Shown in pieces: positions 12,919 through 27,430 of a stretch of DNA of 64,000 bases (positions are counted from its first letter, which is position 1; each line of letters begins with the position of its first letter). Source of the DNA: Rallus limicola. Lineage: Eukaryota > Chordata > Aves > Gruiformes > Rallidae. Under the pieces are notes generated by a model. That model did no database searches. It was not told the DNA's origin and saw nothing but the letters and a program-made list of their open reading frames with translations. The DNA is taken from NCBI GenBank assembly GCA_022605955.1, contig JAKCOZ010000005.1, forward strand, positions 31,286,950-31,350,949. The letters run 5' to 3'. A program made the translations under genes and the position numbers.

Positions 12919-15900
12919 ACAATGCCATTTAAAGTGCCAGGGTGAGATCTTGGAAGTGCTGCTTCTTCCCTAAGTGTTTTCAGCAACAGAAGACTTGTTG
13001 GCCAGTTGTGGGAATGGAGTGATGGATGATCAAATCCTGCCTCCCAAAGAACTCTTTCCATAAGGTACATCTGCATGGAAAATATTTTGAGCTGTGTACT
13101 TCTCAACATTCAGTAGTTGCAACTGTGTCAGAGCCAGGGTCAGTTTCATCTCCTGTAATGAAGCCTTCTCCACAGCTTTATAATGTGGAGAAATAGAGTA
13201 TTGTGACAGAAAACAACAAAAGATGCTTGAGGGCTTAGATATGAGCACATAAATGCTACTGTAATCAACTTAATTCTGGTAAGGAATTACTCCCGATTTT
13301 ATCTTTCAAGAAATTCACCAATTAGAGATACAGAGTGCCAAGCTGGGAAGTGCTTCCTTTAGAATGGTGCAGCTGAGTTTGCACTTCTACATAAATATAG
13401 GTGAACCTTCTAAGTCTGCATGTTGCATATGCCATCTGACCGCCTCCTTGTTTGTCAGAAACTGGAATATTTGCTTTGATCTAAAAGACAATGTTTTTAT
13501 CCTGTTCAAGTTCAACTAATGGCAGAGGAACTGAACTATGTCTGTACTTCATGTGTAATCCTGTAGTAATTTCATTCTAGTGTGGCCATGCTATAACTTT
13601 TCTACAGCACTGTAGAGAAAGGATAAGGCAAGATAGGATAATTTCATGATCCGTATTCAGCTGAATGTATTACAATTAGTATATTTAAGACACAGAATAG
13701 TTTGCTTACAGTAACATGGTTCATAATAAAATACATGCTCCCTAGGAGGATATAGGAGGAAAATATTTTCAACACCAATTCAGTGATATTTATTCTAGTA
13801 CATTCCAATACAAAATATAAAAAATTTTGCAGTAGAACAATACCAGTAGTGAGTTCTCATCTTCAATTTTTAGTCTCTCATTTGACACTCCATGTACAAT
13901 ATAACCTTTAAATCTCCTTCCTCCCACAGTAACAACCATCATCCCTTGTCTTGTCTTTCTCCACTTCAGAATAAGGTCATTCTAACATGTAGGTCTAACA
14001 AGAAATACAATGGTATGTTCATTGATTTGTATTGTCACTGATTACCCTGTTGTGTTATATAGTGATCTGTATAGTAAAGGACATTCTATGTTGTCATGCC
14101 AAGCCATTCTTAAGGAACAGATTCTGCACCCCAGGCTCCCTCAGTTTGTTTATAAGGTCTCACTTTTTAGAAAATGAGCTTTCTGACAATAGCCTTGAAA
14201 CTATTTACCATTATTAATTGATTGCTAGAACTGAATATTTGGTACTGCTATAGAATTTTTTCAGTTTTTCCTCAGAGACTACTGTTTTTTCATAGTCTAG
14301 TTCAGAGATTGGATCCCCCAGGCTCAGGAAAATGAGAACATTTTGTCATTTGATTATTGGAAATATCTCAGTTTAATTTACAACAGAATATTGTAAACTC
14401 ACTCCATTTTGGTAGGACAGTGATGTTTAGAGGATCTGTACAAGTATGTAACCGGACCATCAACAGCATCTTTACTGTTGGTTTTTTTTCTGAAAGTAAG
14501 GTTACTTAGAAAAGGACCATGAAGTAGAAAATAACTGCTGAGTATTGTTCCATGGCATTTTTTTTTACTGTGTTCAGTTTCTCACTGATTCTGACTTGCT
14601 ACACCTTCTGAGAAAAAAGAAAAAACTTCATTCCACTTCTAAGACAGGGCACAAAGAGTAAATGAATAATTTCCTTCCACCATATTTCTGTTACATATAT
14701 GTGGGATGATACATATCTCAGTAGACTTCCTCAGGATTTGCTAGATATCTATGTGCATTAACATTGAGTTCATACAGCTGTACTAAGTAACCAGAAAGCA
14801 TATTCAGGACAATCTGAAAATGCACAGTTAAATAAGCTAGAAGATAAAGCAAGTAGTTTTTCTATATTTGATGAGCAATTGATAAAGTTGCTACTTTATT
14901 CCAGAATACTTCAAAACTAGTCCTTCATTTCACTAAAGATTTTAAGCTGAAAATAAACTGCCATAGATTAATTGCATATCTGTGCTTTACTATTTTCTAG
15001 ACTGTGCCTTGTGCCTGTTTGTTCAGTTTCTGCAGAATAAAGGTTTTTGAGACTTAAAATAATCAATACCGACTCGAGGTCTTCAAAGCCTCTTTGGATT
15101 TGCAGTTGATATCAGTAGAACAGGGACAAAAAAAACGGTTAAGTACAGCAGTGAGATAGATGAATTCATACAGAAAAGAAATCAGAGAGATCCATCTGAA
15201 ACTCTACGCTGTCTGAGTGGTAAGTATTCACAATAGTTGAAGACAGACATTGTGTTTAAAAACAAACATAGTTGATTTATAGAAGGATCATATTTCTGAG
15301 GTACAAGAACTGGGACACAATTACTTGTATTCAGGATTCATAGAGTATGCTATTGATGGAGTTCATAATCCTCAGTACAAGAGGGTCCTTGCAGCTGTGA
15401 GGAAGAAATATTAGATTCTCATTCATCTCTCTCCATATATTTACTTACCTTTTTCCATCTTTTTTTTCCTTTCCCCACTATTCTATTTTATTCTTTTTTT
15501 CTCCAAATTTTTGTATGTATTAATGATTTTTCTATTTACAAGTATTTTTTGCAAATGAGCAGAGGATGAAAAATCTGTGCAAAGCTGCTTTTCTTATTTT
15601 TATCATTTCTTACTTTAAAATCATGAGGAAATTATAAGGAGGGCAATTAGAAAAAATATGTATCTCAAGTATTGGGGTAATTGTGTTATCTGAGAAATAC
15701 ACATGTTCATAATTGTTCAGAGTTGGGTTTTGATTCCTAAACATGGGTTTAATGAAGTTACAGAGTGTAGGCTACATGTGATTTCCCTCCTTTTGGAGTA
15801 CTAGCTCAAGGTGGGGGAGGGAGGCAGTTGTGGAAATAAGTTCAACAGCCAAAAAAAACCCAACCAACCAACCAGACAAACAGAAACAACAGTGAAAAAA

Positions 15901-17226
15901 TCAAACAAAACCCATGGGGAAAAAAAGTGTGTACTATTTATCTTGACTTCCAAACCCATCCTGAAAATCAGGGAAATTATTTCCTTAAAGTTTTCCACAA
16001 GATTTCACCTCTTGGCTTAAAACAATCACAAAGTATTTTAACTGATAATGTAATTGCTTTAGGAAGATACTGGTCATTCACAACAGGGCTTTAGACTGAC
16101 AGTGCCATGTCAACCATAACTAAAATAAAAGTAGCTTTCTGGTAAGAATAAATTAAAAGAATGAATTCATAACCTTATGTGGACAATTCAAAATTCTCAT
16201 CTGGAAGATCAGCCTTACTGGTGAAGAATCATTCCAAAAGAGATATTTGATCAGGAACCTCTATATATTATGGGATTGTATATTAACTTAAAGGAATATG
16301 TATACAGGGGGTGGAAGGGGAAGAGGACGTTGATGATGTTTGGGAAGTTACATAAAGAGCAGTTTTAATTATAGTTTCTGAAAAAACATGTTTTATATCT
16401 GTCTTAAATGTTGATGTGTTACTCTAACTGGACAGTCCCAATTAGTCTTGTATTCAGGTAATCCTTCATTGGTAACCCTGTGTGGTTTAATTTTTCACTA
16501 TTTTAGACTAGGTATGAAAGCCTTGTATTTCCTTTATGTACACACTAAAAGCCCTGCATGGTTTACTTGGATTTTTTTCCTTCTGTGTCTTTTGAAAATT
16601 TCTGGCATTTTTGGGTGGGGTTTTTTGTTTGTTTGTTTTTTTAATTTCTCCAAAACATATTGGAGCTTACTGCAAAACATAACCAATCTCACTATAAGAA
16701 GCAATTGAGAAAGTTATAAATGTCTGAAAGAGAAATTTTCAAAGAAAATGGAATTTCAAATCAGTCACATTATTACTTTGCAAAAATTGCACCAAGACAA
16801 GGCATAAGGAAATACACGTAACTTTTCTTACCACAAGCTTATGAAGACATTCCAACCTTCCTTCAGACTTTCCCAGCTGACGTTCTTTAGTGCCCATTTA
16901 CATTCACTTGCCTGCATTTTTCTTAGATTTTACAGATTTCCCTTCTCCCTATCCCTTTCACTGCTTTCTCTTTAGATGGGTAACCGTGTTGTGCTGTCAG
17001 CAGCCAACTTTTCACTTCCCTGCCTCCCACAGTAGAAAATGCAAGACAGTGCTTGTAGAAAATTTTCTCAATGCTTGCTGCATTTGCTTTCCATAGCACC
17101 AAATAATTAAGTAGGCTTTCTCCCCCTAATGGAAATAAGACTATGTAGTTACACAGGAGTAGCAGTTTTGAAGCATTATCAGAATTGGTATTGTGTTTTT
17201 CTTTTGGTGAAGCATATTAAAAGAAA

Positions 17227-17288
17227 ACATAGAATATTAGTCCAAAAGTGCTTTTGAACTTAGTCTACCCTCTGTTCTTTGTCCTGTT
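17227..17288 (-). mobile_element. CR1 LINE 3' tail remnant, reverse orientation
   Basis: Read on the + strand, CATAGAATATTAG is followed by AAAAGTGCTTTTGAACTTAG and TCTACCCTCTGTTC. This resembles the reverse complement of the CR1 3' end, which reads ATAGAATCATT, AAAGACCTTTAAGATCAT, then CTAGTCCAACCCTCTGCTC. It is more diverged than the copy at 12866. The position of the interior boundary is uncertain. Confidence 0.5.
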
Positions 17289-18028
17289 CCTAGGGGCAAG
17301 TGTGGCAAAGAGCAGGTTTCATGCTTTTATCATCTGGTTCCCTGAGCCCCAGAATCAAACTGATCACCAACAGCTGCAATAAATAAAGTGTCTATTCAAT
17401 AACTTATGATACGAAATATTATTCAACATTCTCCTGGACAAGCCCAGAGTCTGGTGGAAAACAGCACATCTCACTTACTGCCTTTTTCCTTGCAATTAAA
17501 ATTGCTGAGTAATCACTGGACACCAGATATGGGAAAGCAGAATGTGAATAATGCCAATTTGCTTAGTTTTGTTTACATTTAATATTTAAAACAAAAATAC
17601 CAGTTTCAATATTGCTCTCATTAATTATGAAGCACAGGAAATGAGTTAACACTGTCAGTCTTGAAGACTGTAAGAAGTATAATTTTATGTATCTGCCTGT
17701 TCTGGCATAGTGTGTGATTTCTAATATCTTTTTCATTCACCCAGACATTTTTATGCAGCATTTGATTGGATCTCTCATGGAATATATAGCATGTTCTCCG
17801 ATAGAAACCTAAATAGTTCAGTTCTAGCATTTGGGAATACACTGTACTTTTATCTGACTTAATGGTTACAGCCTTTTTGACTATCATGCAAGGACAAAAA
17901 TGATGGTGTGTTTCATTTGATTAAAATAGTTGCACGTCAAAAAACATTTGTTTTAAATGCATTCTTTCTGGATTTCTTTTTTTTAAAGTTCTATTGTGGT
18001 TTTTTCCCTCTTTGTTTTCTTTCTCTAG

Positions 18029-18177
18029 GCAGAGGTTCAGCTATGCTATCTGGAAGCACAAAGAGATGCTGTCGAACAGATGTCCTTAAAGCTGTACAGT
18101 GAGCAGTACAACAGTAGTAGCAAGAGAAAGGAAGAGTTTGCTGATATGTCAAAAGTTCACACAGTGGGAAGTAATGG
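18029..18177 (+). CDS. AKAP6: AKAP6 internal exon (linker before the spectrin-like repeat)
   Basis: This exon of A-kinase anchoring protein 6 encodes 49 codons plus two bases. It starts in phase 0 after a pyrimidine tract and TAG at 18026-18028, and ends at GG before a GTAGGA donor. The translation begins AEVQLCYLEAQRDAVEQM and ends SKVHTVGSN, with the next glycine split across the junction. I recognise it from memory of mammalian AKAP6, which is almost identical here. The segment is charged and helical in character and sits between spectrin-like domains of the scaffold. AKAP6 holds PKA, phosphodiesterase PDE4D3, calcineurin and ryanodine receptor complexes near the nuclear envelope. Failure to splice would add a stop at once, because the frame reads GGG TAG across the donor. 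The exon joins 23878 in frame, which supports both boundaries. Confidence 0.95.
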
Positions 18178-21100
18178 GTAGGAAACTATTCTTTTTGTTG
18201 ATTTATTCTCACTGATCTGTATTTTTTTTTTACATGATATACTTTTTCTTACTTCTAGTTAACCAGTTTTTTTTTTCCTAGGCCAAAAGGCAGGGGAAAA
18301 TCTCTCTCTCTTTTTTTTTTCATATATGAATGCAAAAAAATAATGAGTTCTGGATAATTTATCAAAATAAAGGTTGGTTCATAGGACTTCCTAGTGTTGT
18401 CTAACAGCAATCCATTATTTTGATTTAAAAAAATTTAATGTGTCCTTTTGCTTCGGGTTTTTCCCCTGCAACAGCTTCCTGTCTTTTCAATGCTTAGCAT
18501 CTTCCAAGGAAGCATCTTTATTAGTACCTCTGCAAGACAATTCTCTATACTCAATATTCTACCAGTGACTAGGAAATATGATTGTGAAGCCATTCACTTA
18601 TAGTTCACCTGTATGAACAATCCAAATTTTGTACCTCTAGAAAGCTCTAATGTTAACTGTTTTCTCTTGACTTGCTCATCTCAGTCTGTCTTTTAATAAA
18701 TGTAAACACACATAATGTATATATAAAAGGACTCTTTCTTAATACTCTGAGCAAAGAATTTTGGACAAATTAATCACTGGCTTATGCTGAAATGGATTCT
18801 TCCTGCCCCTCTCTTTTTCACAACAAAAAAACCTTGGAGTTCTGGTTTAAGACTTTTTCTTGAAGTTCTGTTGAAAACTGTATCTTCCAAGTGCTAGCTC
18901 CCCTAAATGAACATAAGATTAAACCTGCAAGTTCATAATAGTGTGGAACAAAAGCAATTTGAAAGAGCCAACTAGTGCTCATTGTTTTGGTACACCATCA
19001 TCCTGATACAAGGTTTTTCATAACCAGTAAATACAGTAGAACATTTGCCTGCAGTTTCATGTGCAAGAAAAGTCATTGACCAAGGTGTTCATGAGGTTTT
19101 TTTATCTCCAGAACTTCCTTTTCCAATTCTTTACTCAATGTTGAGGCCTTGGAAACACAGTTTTATTAAATTACCAACTGTAAAGATAAATGAGCCTTGT
19201 AAACATCCCCTCTTATTATACGGAAAGATGACTGTTTTAGAAAAGTTGATGTGGGCTAATTATGTAGGATTACTGAGATCTTGATTACATATGCAGAAAT
19301 CTGTCAGATTCTCAAACACGACAGTACAGCTAGTGCCAACCATAAAAATAATTTGTTCAGAATTGGTGTGTATATGTATATAAATGTGCACTGGGGGCTA
19401 CATATTCAAAAAGGCTTCTAATTTTGCAGTCACTATTGAATGTGAGCCAGACTTAAGGTTGGAATTTTGTGGGAGATGTGAGACAGTAAGACATCAACAG
19501 ACATTTGATTTTATTGAGGATAGAGGATATAAAGCTTCAAGCCTCTTGGAAAAATTATGTTTGTAATTCTACATACCATACGTGTAAAGCAAATAGGCTC
19601 TTAACTGCACTTGTAATTACATGCTTATTACTGGGGATGGTAATCACCCAGTGTTCCCTACCTTTTCTGAGCTGTGGTCACCTTTCCAGGCCCTTAGGTC
19701 CATTCCAGCCCTTAGAGGGTCAACAGAGGCTTATGGGACTGAAGGACTGGAGGGAGACTTACACAATACAATGTATTCAACCATTATAGAAACTGGAGTG
19801 GGCTGAACTCAGATGGAAAATTTCCAGTTGAACCAGTCTGAGGTATTATATTGAAGATAATAGAAATAGCTTTCAACTCTTTGAAAATACAGTGATACAT
19901 TTCCATATTGCATAAAAACTGTGGACAAACCAACTGTGAACAGGAATTTCACAGTAGGGTGACCTAGCTAGAGACTGAGATCTCTACAGAGAAGGGACCA
20001 TTTACACAAATGGGAAAATTAATGTATCTATCCATTAGCTGTTTTGGAAGTTTGACCTAGGAGAGTGTCTACAGGGAGAACAAGAGTAATAGTAAATGGA
20101 GAATTGTTTATATAGCAGGGGAAAGATTTGGGAAGTGGCATTATGTAGGAAGTAGCTAAACTGAGATAGGTAAGGCAGGATCTTCAGAAGAGGGTGATGA
20201 CAGTGGGTGTATAAAGAGCAGATTTCCTGTAGAACAGTGATCCTATTACAACAGCAATAGAGTATTCTCATGTATCAGCATGGAAATGGGTAAAGTGGCA
20301 ATGAAAGAGAACTAATATCCACTGCAGGAGAGCACCAGCTAGTCAGGCAGCAAGAGCTAACCAAGAGCAGTTGAAAGTAGCTATAAAATGTTATAGCAGA
20401 TCTGGCTGGAGATACTGCATCCCCTCAAAATCAGGAAGGAATTTATACAGGTACTGTTGGGAGATACGGTTACAATATTTACACCATAACCTGAAGGACC
20501 TGGGATCCTGTCATCATCAAGTATTGGACACTCATGAAGGAGACTTTGAGATAAATATATTAAAAAGGGTTTCAAGTATACACAAGATTAAGGCAGTTTC
20601 AAACCTGTTACGGTCAGAGCTCTGATTTCTAATAAAAACATGTGCATGGAAAGGAGTTCCAAAAAATGATGACCCAGGAACTTGAAAAAATTTTTGTCTG
20701 CCTGAATTTTTTTCATAGGCATATCGATGTGTTTACAATATTTTTAAATACCATGTGAGTTATGCCATCAAAGAAATAATACAAACTGGAAGTGTGTGTC
20801 AAACATGAGGAAAAAGGCTGATGGAAATAGCTTCACATTCCTTTTTATTTATTAATGCCACAGACGAACTGGTTTTCTCATGAGAAAGGTGCTCATGAAT
20901 TTTCATTCAAAATAATAAATTGATGTCCACATTTTAAGAAATATGTTTAGGGTTCAAGGGATTAGACATGCAACTCTGCATATCTAATTCCCTGTTTACC
21001 AAGACAAAATATTTTTCTTAATGTCATTTCAGTTATTATGTAGCTAATGGTTTTATCTTATTAACTAACAAACCTATGTTAAGGAAGCTGTAGTTACTTG

Positions 21101-23877
21101 TCCTTTAGCTAATATTATAACATTCTTCTTGACAATGATTGGGTACCCTTAATGGGGGGATTTTGGGTTTTGGTTGTGGGTTTTTTTTTTTACAATAAAC
21201 ATATGACCTAATTTGTTCTTTATTAGCAATTAGTAGATTTCAATAATCAACCAAAAATCAGATCTTTCCTACAGTTCTTGCATCTGTACTAGACATCAGT
21301 ATTTCAGGAGTTGTGTTCCCTGATTCTGCCTGTGGCAATATGAAAAAAATAATCTGCTAAGCCCAGGAAAAATAGATTCTGAATAAAAAAGAAATATTCA
21401 GTATAACACAGAAATACTGACAGGTACATTTTAATCTTAGCCTGTCATTGATCCTACAATTGCTGGATTTTTTTACTATCTTTTTAGCAGCTTAGTAACT
21501 TACATCCTCTTCCAAATGGTAATTTAATAGTAATCAGTAGATCTCACATTTAGATGTGAGACATTAATTTTAAAAACAAAGTTGTTGGTTTTTTTACTTA
21601 AAGTTACTTTAGAACTATTAACAATTTTGCTTTTTTTTTAAGTCATAGATAATGCTTTGCAATCTGGTTTCACTATCTTCATGCTCAGGCAAATAACTTT
21701 GATTAAAAATTACTTTACTTTACAGCAGAAAGCAAAACAAAAAAAAAACAAACCCCAAAGAGTAGGCAGGTTATATAAACTGTAGGGGGAAAAAAAAAGT
21801 CCCCATTACATCTTGCATCTTTTCCTGGGCTTCGTCCAGTGAATCCTATTTCTCAGTTGTTTAGAACTTTAGTTAGAAATCAACATGTTCAGCTGGTTCC
21901 TAGTGCTTATCTCAGTTTTATAAAGGTCAGGGAAAAGTGCTTTTGTGTTCTTTAAAATGTTGATTCATTCTGTAACACCAATAAATTGACAGAATTGGAC
22001 CACAACTAAGATGTGATAGATGCAAAGCAAGTGTTTGGATCCAGCGCGTGTTCTGCCCATTCAAGTAAAATCCCATTCAACTTCCTGGTGCAGTTCCAAA
22101 GGCATCCTATTCTGGCAAGAACAGGTCATGAACATTAGTTAAATGTAGGCTTTGATTCCCATCATCTGCATATCTTGATTTAGATTTCCAGACGTACAAA
22201 CAAACCAAGTCCAACAGAATCTGTGCATATTTATATAGGATTAAAACATATGTTTTAATAACTGCTTGTCACTTTTATCACTTGGGATAATATTTGGATA
22301 AAACTGAAGGAAAAAAAAAAAGGAGCAGTAGATGCTGAAGATACAGAATGGTTATACAGTTTTCTGAGGAAGGGATAAAGATTCAGTATCACTGTAAATA
22401 CACTATTCAAAATGGAGTTTAGTTTTATTTTAGTTTCAGAATGGTATCTGAGTCAAATACCTCCTGAAACAGGAGAAAAGCCCTGAACTCCAAATGAAAC
22501 TATTATGTTTCAACAATAGTAACTTGCCCTTTTATGCTTGCTTTTCTTTATAATAGCATCATCGCTTACCTTCTCAGGGCAGCAGGCAATTTTAAGTAAG
22601 TGCACCTCATAAATTATTGAGTAAAAGTAGACTAAGTACAGTGGATTAAACTAGAGAGTTACTTCAGAAGAAGGAATCAACATTTGTGCATTATACAAGA
22701 CTTCCTTTGTTGTGAACTCATTAAAATAATACCACAGAAGGCAAATGCTTCTCTCATGCTTGCTTTCTTGCAGAAAGACATTTTTACTTGTCACAACTTT
22801 ATCTATAAGCTTTCAAATTTACTGTGCACAGGGCACTCAATAACTGAAACTGCAATAGCATTAATAACATTAAAACACGTTTAGTTTATTGTTTCTCTGT
22901 TGAAATGCTACTAATTTTTTTAATGGCATGGTTAAAAAGTTGTTAATAATTGGAGAAATTTGCTTTCGTGGAACACGCACTATTGTTTGATCAATATGGG
23001 GTTTTTTTTGATACTACTGACAAGGCTTTTGTTAGTTCCAGTTTTGCAAGTTTGAACATCCCTTTTCAAGGGGTATCTTTCTGATGAACGTGCAGTTTTT
23101 CAACATCTACCTTCTGTCTTGTATCACAGTGTTTTAGAAGAATCTATGCTTTACTTATTCACTAGGCTTTCAATAGAGAATCACATTAATCCTTTTAAGC
23201 TCCTTATTCTAATGATTTATTTTGTTGAAAACCGTAGTGATCCTCCTTTGAATTTTAATGATTGCTGGCTATTCAAGGATTCATTGTTTTGACTTCCTGT
23301 CCTTACCTTTGTTTCTTACATGTCTGTAGGGAACACCTGTCTAATACTGTATCTGGCCTTAGTTCTCACTGGCTTACCATATTCACTCAAGCCTATCTTA
23401 AGGCGTTAAGTTGAAATGCTAGCTACTCATCCATGAAAATAAATGTAGGATATTTACAGAGATAGGCAGATAGACAGCAGAGGAATGGCTGAATGGATTG
23501 AGTCATTTTTGGATGAAAATAATATTTTTATATGAATTATATCAAGATAATCGTTGCAAAGTTTGCTCAATATAAAGTCAGCACTTTAAAAAACAATAAA
23601 CAGCAACATCTATGGGGGATTTCTATTTCAAAATTTTTGAAGCAAGCATAGTACGCCAACAGTTGTCAGGATTTGGCATTAGCCGTTGAATTTAGGTCAT
23701 GGCACTGGCTTAAATTGGATTTCAGTTTTCATTTTCATCCACTCTGTATAAATACAGAATGTCTCTTTAGAAATATAACTAGGAACATCATGAGTTTTCA
23801 AGAATATATTATTCTAATACAAGATTTTAACAACTACACAGTATTTATGCATAATACATTTTGTTCCTTATCTACAG
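18178..23877 (+). other. AKAP6: AKAP6 intron, 5.7 kb
   Basis: This intron runs from the GTAGGA donor after 18177 to the acceptor CTACAG at 23872-23877. It is a phase 2 intron: two bases of a glycine codon lie upstream and one downstream. It is AT-rich, with short T and A runs (for example near 18221-18230, 18269-18278 and 22311-22321). I see no coding frame with recognisable content, no CR1 tail and no RNA gene. Short open frames near 19045-19800 and 20371-20625 have no recognisable motifs and look like chance. Confidence 0.85.
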
Positions 23878-23998
23878 CCTTTTGGACTTTGATTCAGAAT
23901 ACCAGGAGCTCTGGGATTGGCTGATTGACATGGAATCCATTGTGATGGACAGCCATGACCTGATGATGTCAGAGGAGCAGCAGCAGCATCTTTACAAG
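23878..23998 (+). CDS. AKAP6: AKAP6 internal exon (spectrin-like repeat, helix A)
   Basis: This exon has one base that completes the split glycine, then 40 codons, and ends in phase 0 at AAG before a GTTAGC donor. The translation starts LLDFDSEYQELWDWL and ends SEEQQQHLYK. The ELWDWLIDMESIV segment has the L-x-x-W-L-x-x-x-E pattern of helix A in spectrin repeats, with the near-invariant tryptophan. It is followed by the acidic, glutamine-rich stretch MMSEEQQQ. In AKAP6 the spectrin-like repeats target the scaffold to the nuclear envelope through nesprin-1alpha. Frame continuity with the exons on both sides and strong match to remembered mammalian AKAP6 make this call firm. Unspliced read-through would add about eleven residues before a stop. 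Confidence 0.95.
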
Positions 23999-24566
23999 GT
24001 TAGCGCTACCGTTACTGCCTTTACCTAGCTATAGAAGATCTGATTAGCTTGACAAGTCTTTCTCTCACAGGATATCGCTGCGTTCATTGTATGTATCATG
24101 GTGTCTATTAGAATTCCCTTCCTTGTCCCCAACCTCATTTCCATCCCCTGTGCGCTGACAGGCTGCACCGACATCATAATTGCAAGAAAGTTCCCTTTAT
24201 CACATTCTATTTGGTGTAATTCTATAGAAGGACAAAGATTTGTCTTCAAGATGAATAGAAATAAATGAAACTGCATTAATAAATAGACTGAAACAAAATG
24301 AAGGAAAAAAATGAAATGGTAGCATTTTACAAAATGTGTTTTGATTGGAGCTTTCAGCTGGATTTTTATCCACCTTTCAGACCTCTTCTGGGAAGAAAGA
24401 AATTTGCCTTGATTTTGGTTTGGTGCTGCCAGGATACAGGACTTTTCAATTTAATTTTTATTAGTTATACATAAAGCAGACATTGTCATGTTAAGTCATC
24501 GTACTTGCTTGTGATTTCAGCAAGATGATTTTGAATTTGCATATTGATTATAGGGTCTTCATCTAA

Positions 24567-24614
24567 CATACATACATACATACCTACCTACATACTTACA
24601 CACACACACACACA
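24567..24614. repeat. CATA/CCTA/CA compound microsatellite
   Basis: CATACATACATACATAC is followed by CTACCTACATACTTA and CACACACACACACACA. It is a compound tetra- and dinucleotide repeat in the large intron, just downstream of the helix A exon. Confidence 0.9.
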
Positions 24615-27430
24615 TGCGCACGGTTTCTTTTATTTGGCACAGCAGCCTTAGCTTCAAAGCTTTATCACTTCATTTAGATAGACAATACTTTAAAGGAGTT
24701 GCCCAAAATCTGTGATTTGATATAAAAATTGATTCAGACTTCAGTGTGTGTATGAGAAGCTGTAGTCTATGGTCTTGAGGGGGGTGTGGGGCGAAGGGAA
24801 AGAAAGGAGGGGCTTTTGACAGAAATATCAGGCTGCAGTAAATCTTCCTCATTTAGGCAATTTTTATTGGAGTAATTCTGACAGTTGTCATCCTTGAATT
24901 GCTTTGAGCATATGGCATATTTCAAAGAGCAGATTGTGAATCATAAAAAATAAAATTAATAACTAACCACAGAATCAGCAACAGTATAATGACAAGAAAC
25001 AACTACCCTCTAGCTTTTTTTTTATTTCTTATTGAATAAATGGTACATTCAAGGTCAAATAGAAGTTGTTTTCTTTCTTCTATGATTGCATCAATCGAGA
25101 ATTTCTTAAATTTAATTTTTTTTTCTTCCTTTGGCATCGTAATTTCTTGATGGACTTCTTGCATTTTACTCCTTCCAATTTTACTCTTTTCATGTGAGAA
25201 AGGGTTGTCACATGACTTAAAATACATTTATATATGGAAATGCAGTTCAGGTCCAAACTATTTTAGGCTTCAAGTGAGTTTGACTCAGTGGCCCCCATTT
25301 CTTGTTTTTACAGTCATTTCTCATTTTTGCTAATGCCTTTTTCCTTACCTTCTAAATCAGACTTAGTCTCACATTAATGGTCCTGGCCTTCACCAGGCAC
25401 AGAAATAAACAATGTCAGAAATGGGTAAAAAGTTTCTCTTAGTACTATACTAAACAAATCAATAGACATACATTTTAAGGAAACAATCCATCAATCAATA
25501 TGAAAGGAAGGAAGCTTAAGCATCCAGCCCAGGCATTTTAGGTGCTATTTGGGACACTCCCCTTTCTAATACCCAAATGTAACCATTAAAAATAATTATA
25601 GATGACAAAACTGGGATAATAATATATGGTGAGAGTAATTAAAGAAGGCAGTAATTTAAGAATTAGTTAGTAGTACTGTATTATAGTTAAATGAGGAATA
25701 TTGTATATTCAAAATTCTGTATCATGATAGGCATGACACTTCTGAAAGCAGTTTGTCCAAGAGAGAGTGGCTGAGTCTGTAGCCTGTGCACCACAAACCA
25801 GCACTGATTCCAAAGCACATGCAGTTTATTTGCTCTGCACTTTCCACAGAGAGATTATCTGTTCGTGCTTAGAGGCCCCTTCTCAAAAATAGCTATCTGA
25901 TCACTGCAAAACCGCTCAAAAAGGGTGGAAGCAGACTGCCTGCCCTCTTGCAGTGATATGCTTGCATATTCCTTTCTAGTGAAAGCAGCAAGGAAATTGT
26001 TAAGAATTGAAGAAAAAACTTAGCTAGAAATGTGGATTTTGGTTAAGAGATGACTAAGGAGTGTCCATAAAGCAGGAACCAGGTAATGTAAAAAGCTTGA
26101 GTACATAGCATTAAGATTTATTAGCCTTTCAAAAAAACCAAAACCCACCTTCCAAAGAAGTGTTGAGAGCCCCATAATTTCAGACATTTAAGAGCAGACA
26201 AAAGAAAACATTAGCAAATGCAATTGAGGGAACAGTCCTGTAGTAGCAAAGAGAAATCCGATAAATCACTATGTCTTTATCATCCTTAGAGATTCACATA
26301 ACAATGAATCATGCACTCAAAAACAGTATTAATAGTTTTATAAAACTAGCCTAGCAAAGCTCTTTTTGAGTCAATAGCTGACATACTTTTTATTTGGAGG
26401 ATCTTACAGAGTGGTGGATGCTCTAGTGCTCATGACTAAGGGAACACAACCATTCTGGTCTGCAGAGAGAGAAATCTGCAAAGAGAAATTCAGGCAGCTA
26501 TTATCATCAGGATTCCTCAATGATGGGGGGTGTTACAAAAACACAGGTCTTGCTTTAGTTATTTTTTATCAGTTACAGCTTCAAATGTGAACCTGCTAAT
26601 TGCACTCTGCATTTTGGTGGATTCTCCTAAACCCACAGATTCCTCTTCTCAGTTATTGAGCTGACAAGTAATTGCACCTCTGAGCCAGCTCAGCAAGCTG
26701 CCTCTGCCAGGGAACCTGCTGTGGTATCACTATTACCAACAGTAATCATTGCCCCTAAGGAGTCTATGAATGGGAAGGAGCAATGATAAAACAGGTAAAT
26801 CGGAAGGGAAAAGTATACATTAAAGTAGCACAACGTAATATATAAATGCTAAAATTGCATATGGGAAAATAAAATGCATTTTCATGGTTAGACTATTTTC
26901 CCAGTACTCTATTTTCAGATTTAATATAGATTTAAGTCAACTCTCAGCTTAATTTTGTTTTGTAATATTCCAGGAGCTTCATAGTTTTTTATTAGGATCC
27001 TTATTATCTCTCTTTAACTAGGTTTTACTTTGCCCTTAATATAATAGGAGCAGCACAGCTTTTTTTTTTTTTTTTAAACTCTGAATACGTTTGTATAACT
27101 TTCTCTAGGTTTCCTAGATTTTAGAGCAAAAATTTACAAATAGAGAACACTATTCTTCCTCACTGCGCTCCTCCATAGCCCTGAACGATTTCAGCTTTAC
27201 AGTCTTACACTAGCTAATGATTTGAAAATCAACTAGTGTTTGATAAAATGGCAGTCACAGAATGAGTTGCTGACAGTTTGTTTGTCCTCTGATGCTTTAT
27301 CTATTAACTAAGAAAAAATTGAAAGGAGCATTTCCACGTTTTTGGACTTTTGCTTCTTTGTACTGCTGTAATAGCTCCGTTTAATGCCAAATGTATCATG
27401 TTTATTTCATTTTAATCTACTGCATGTGAG

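Larger units (their letters stand above)
1..18028 (+). other. AKAP6: AKAP6 intron, 3' part (5' end outside window)
   Basis: This is more than 18 kb of AT-rich non-coding DNA upstream of the first visible AKAP6 exon. It ends in a pyrimidine-rich tract and TAG acceptor at 18021-18028. The exon I would expect before it, encoding a short acidic segment ahead of AEVQ, was not found, so the intron begins outside the window. It contains a possible LINE endonuclease fossil (3890-4269), two CR1 tails, GT and C-rich simple repeats, and a cluster of TAAT/ATTA motifs near 3547-3616. No open frame here shows a recognisable protein. GC-richer patches near 10700-10960 and 11370-11860 hold splice-like motifs but no convincing exon. 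The rest shows nothing I can identify. Confidence 0.8.
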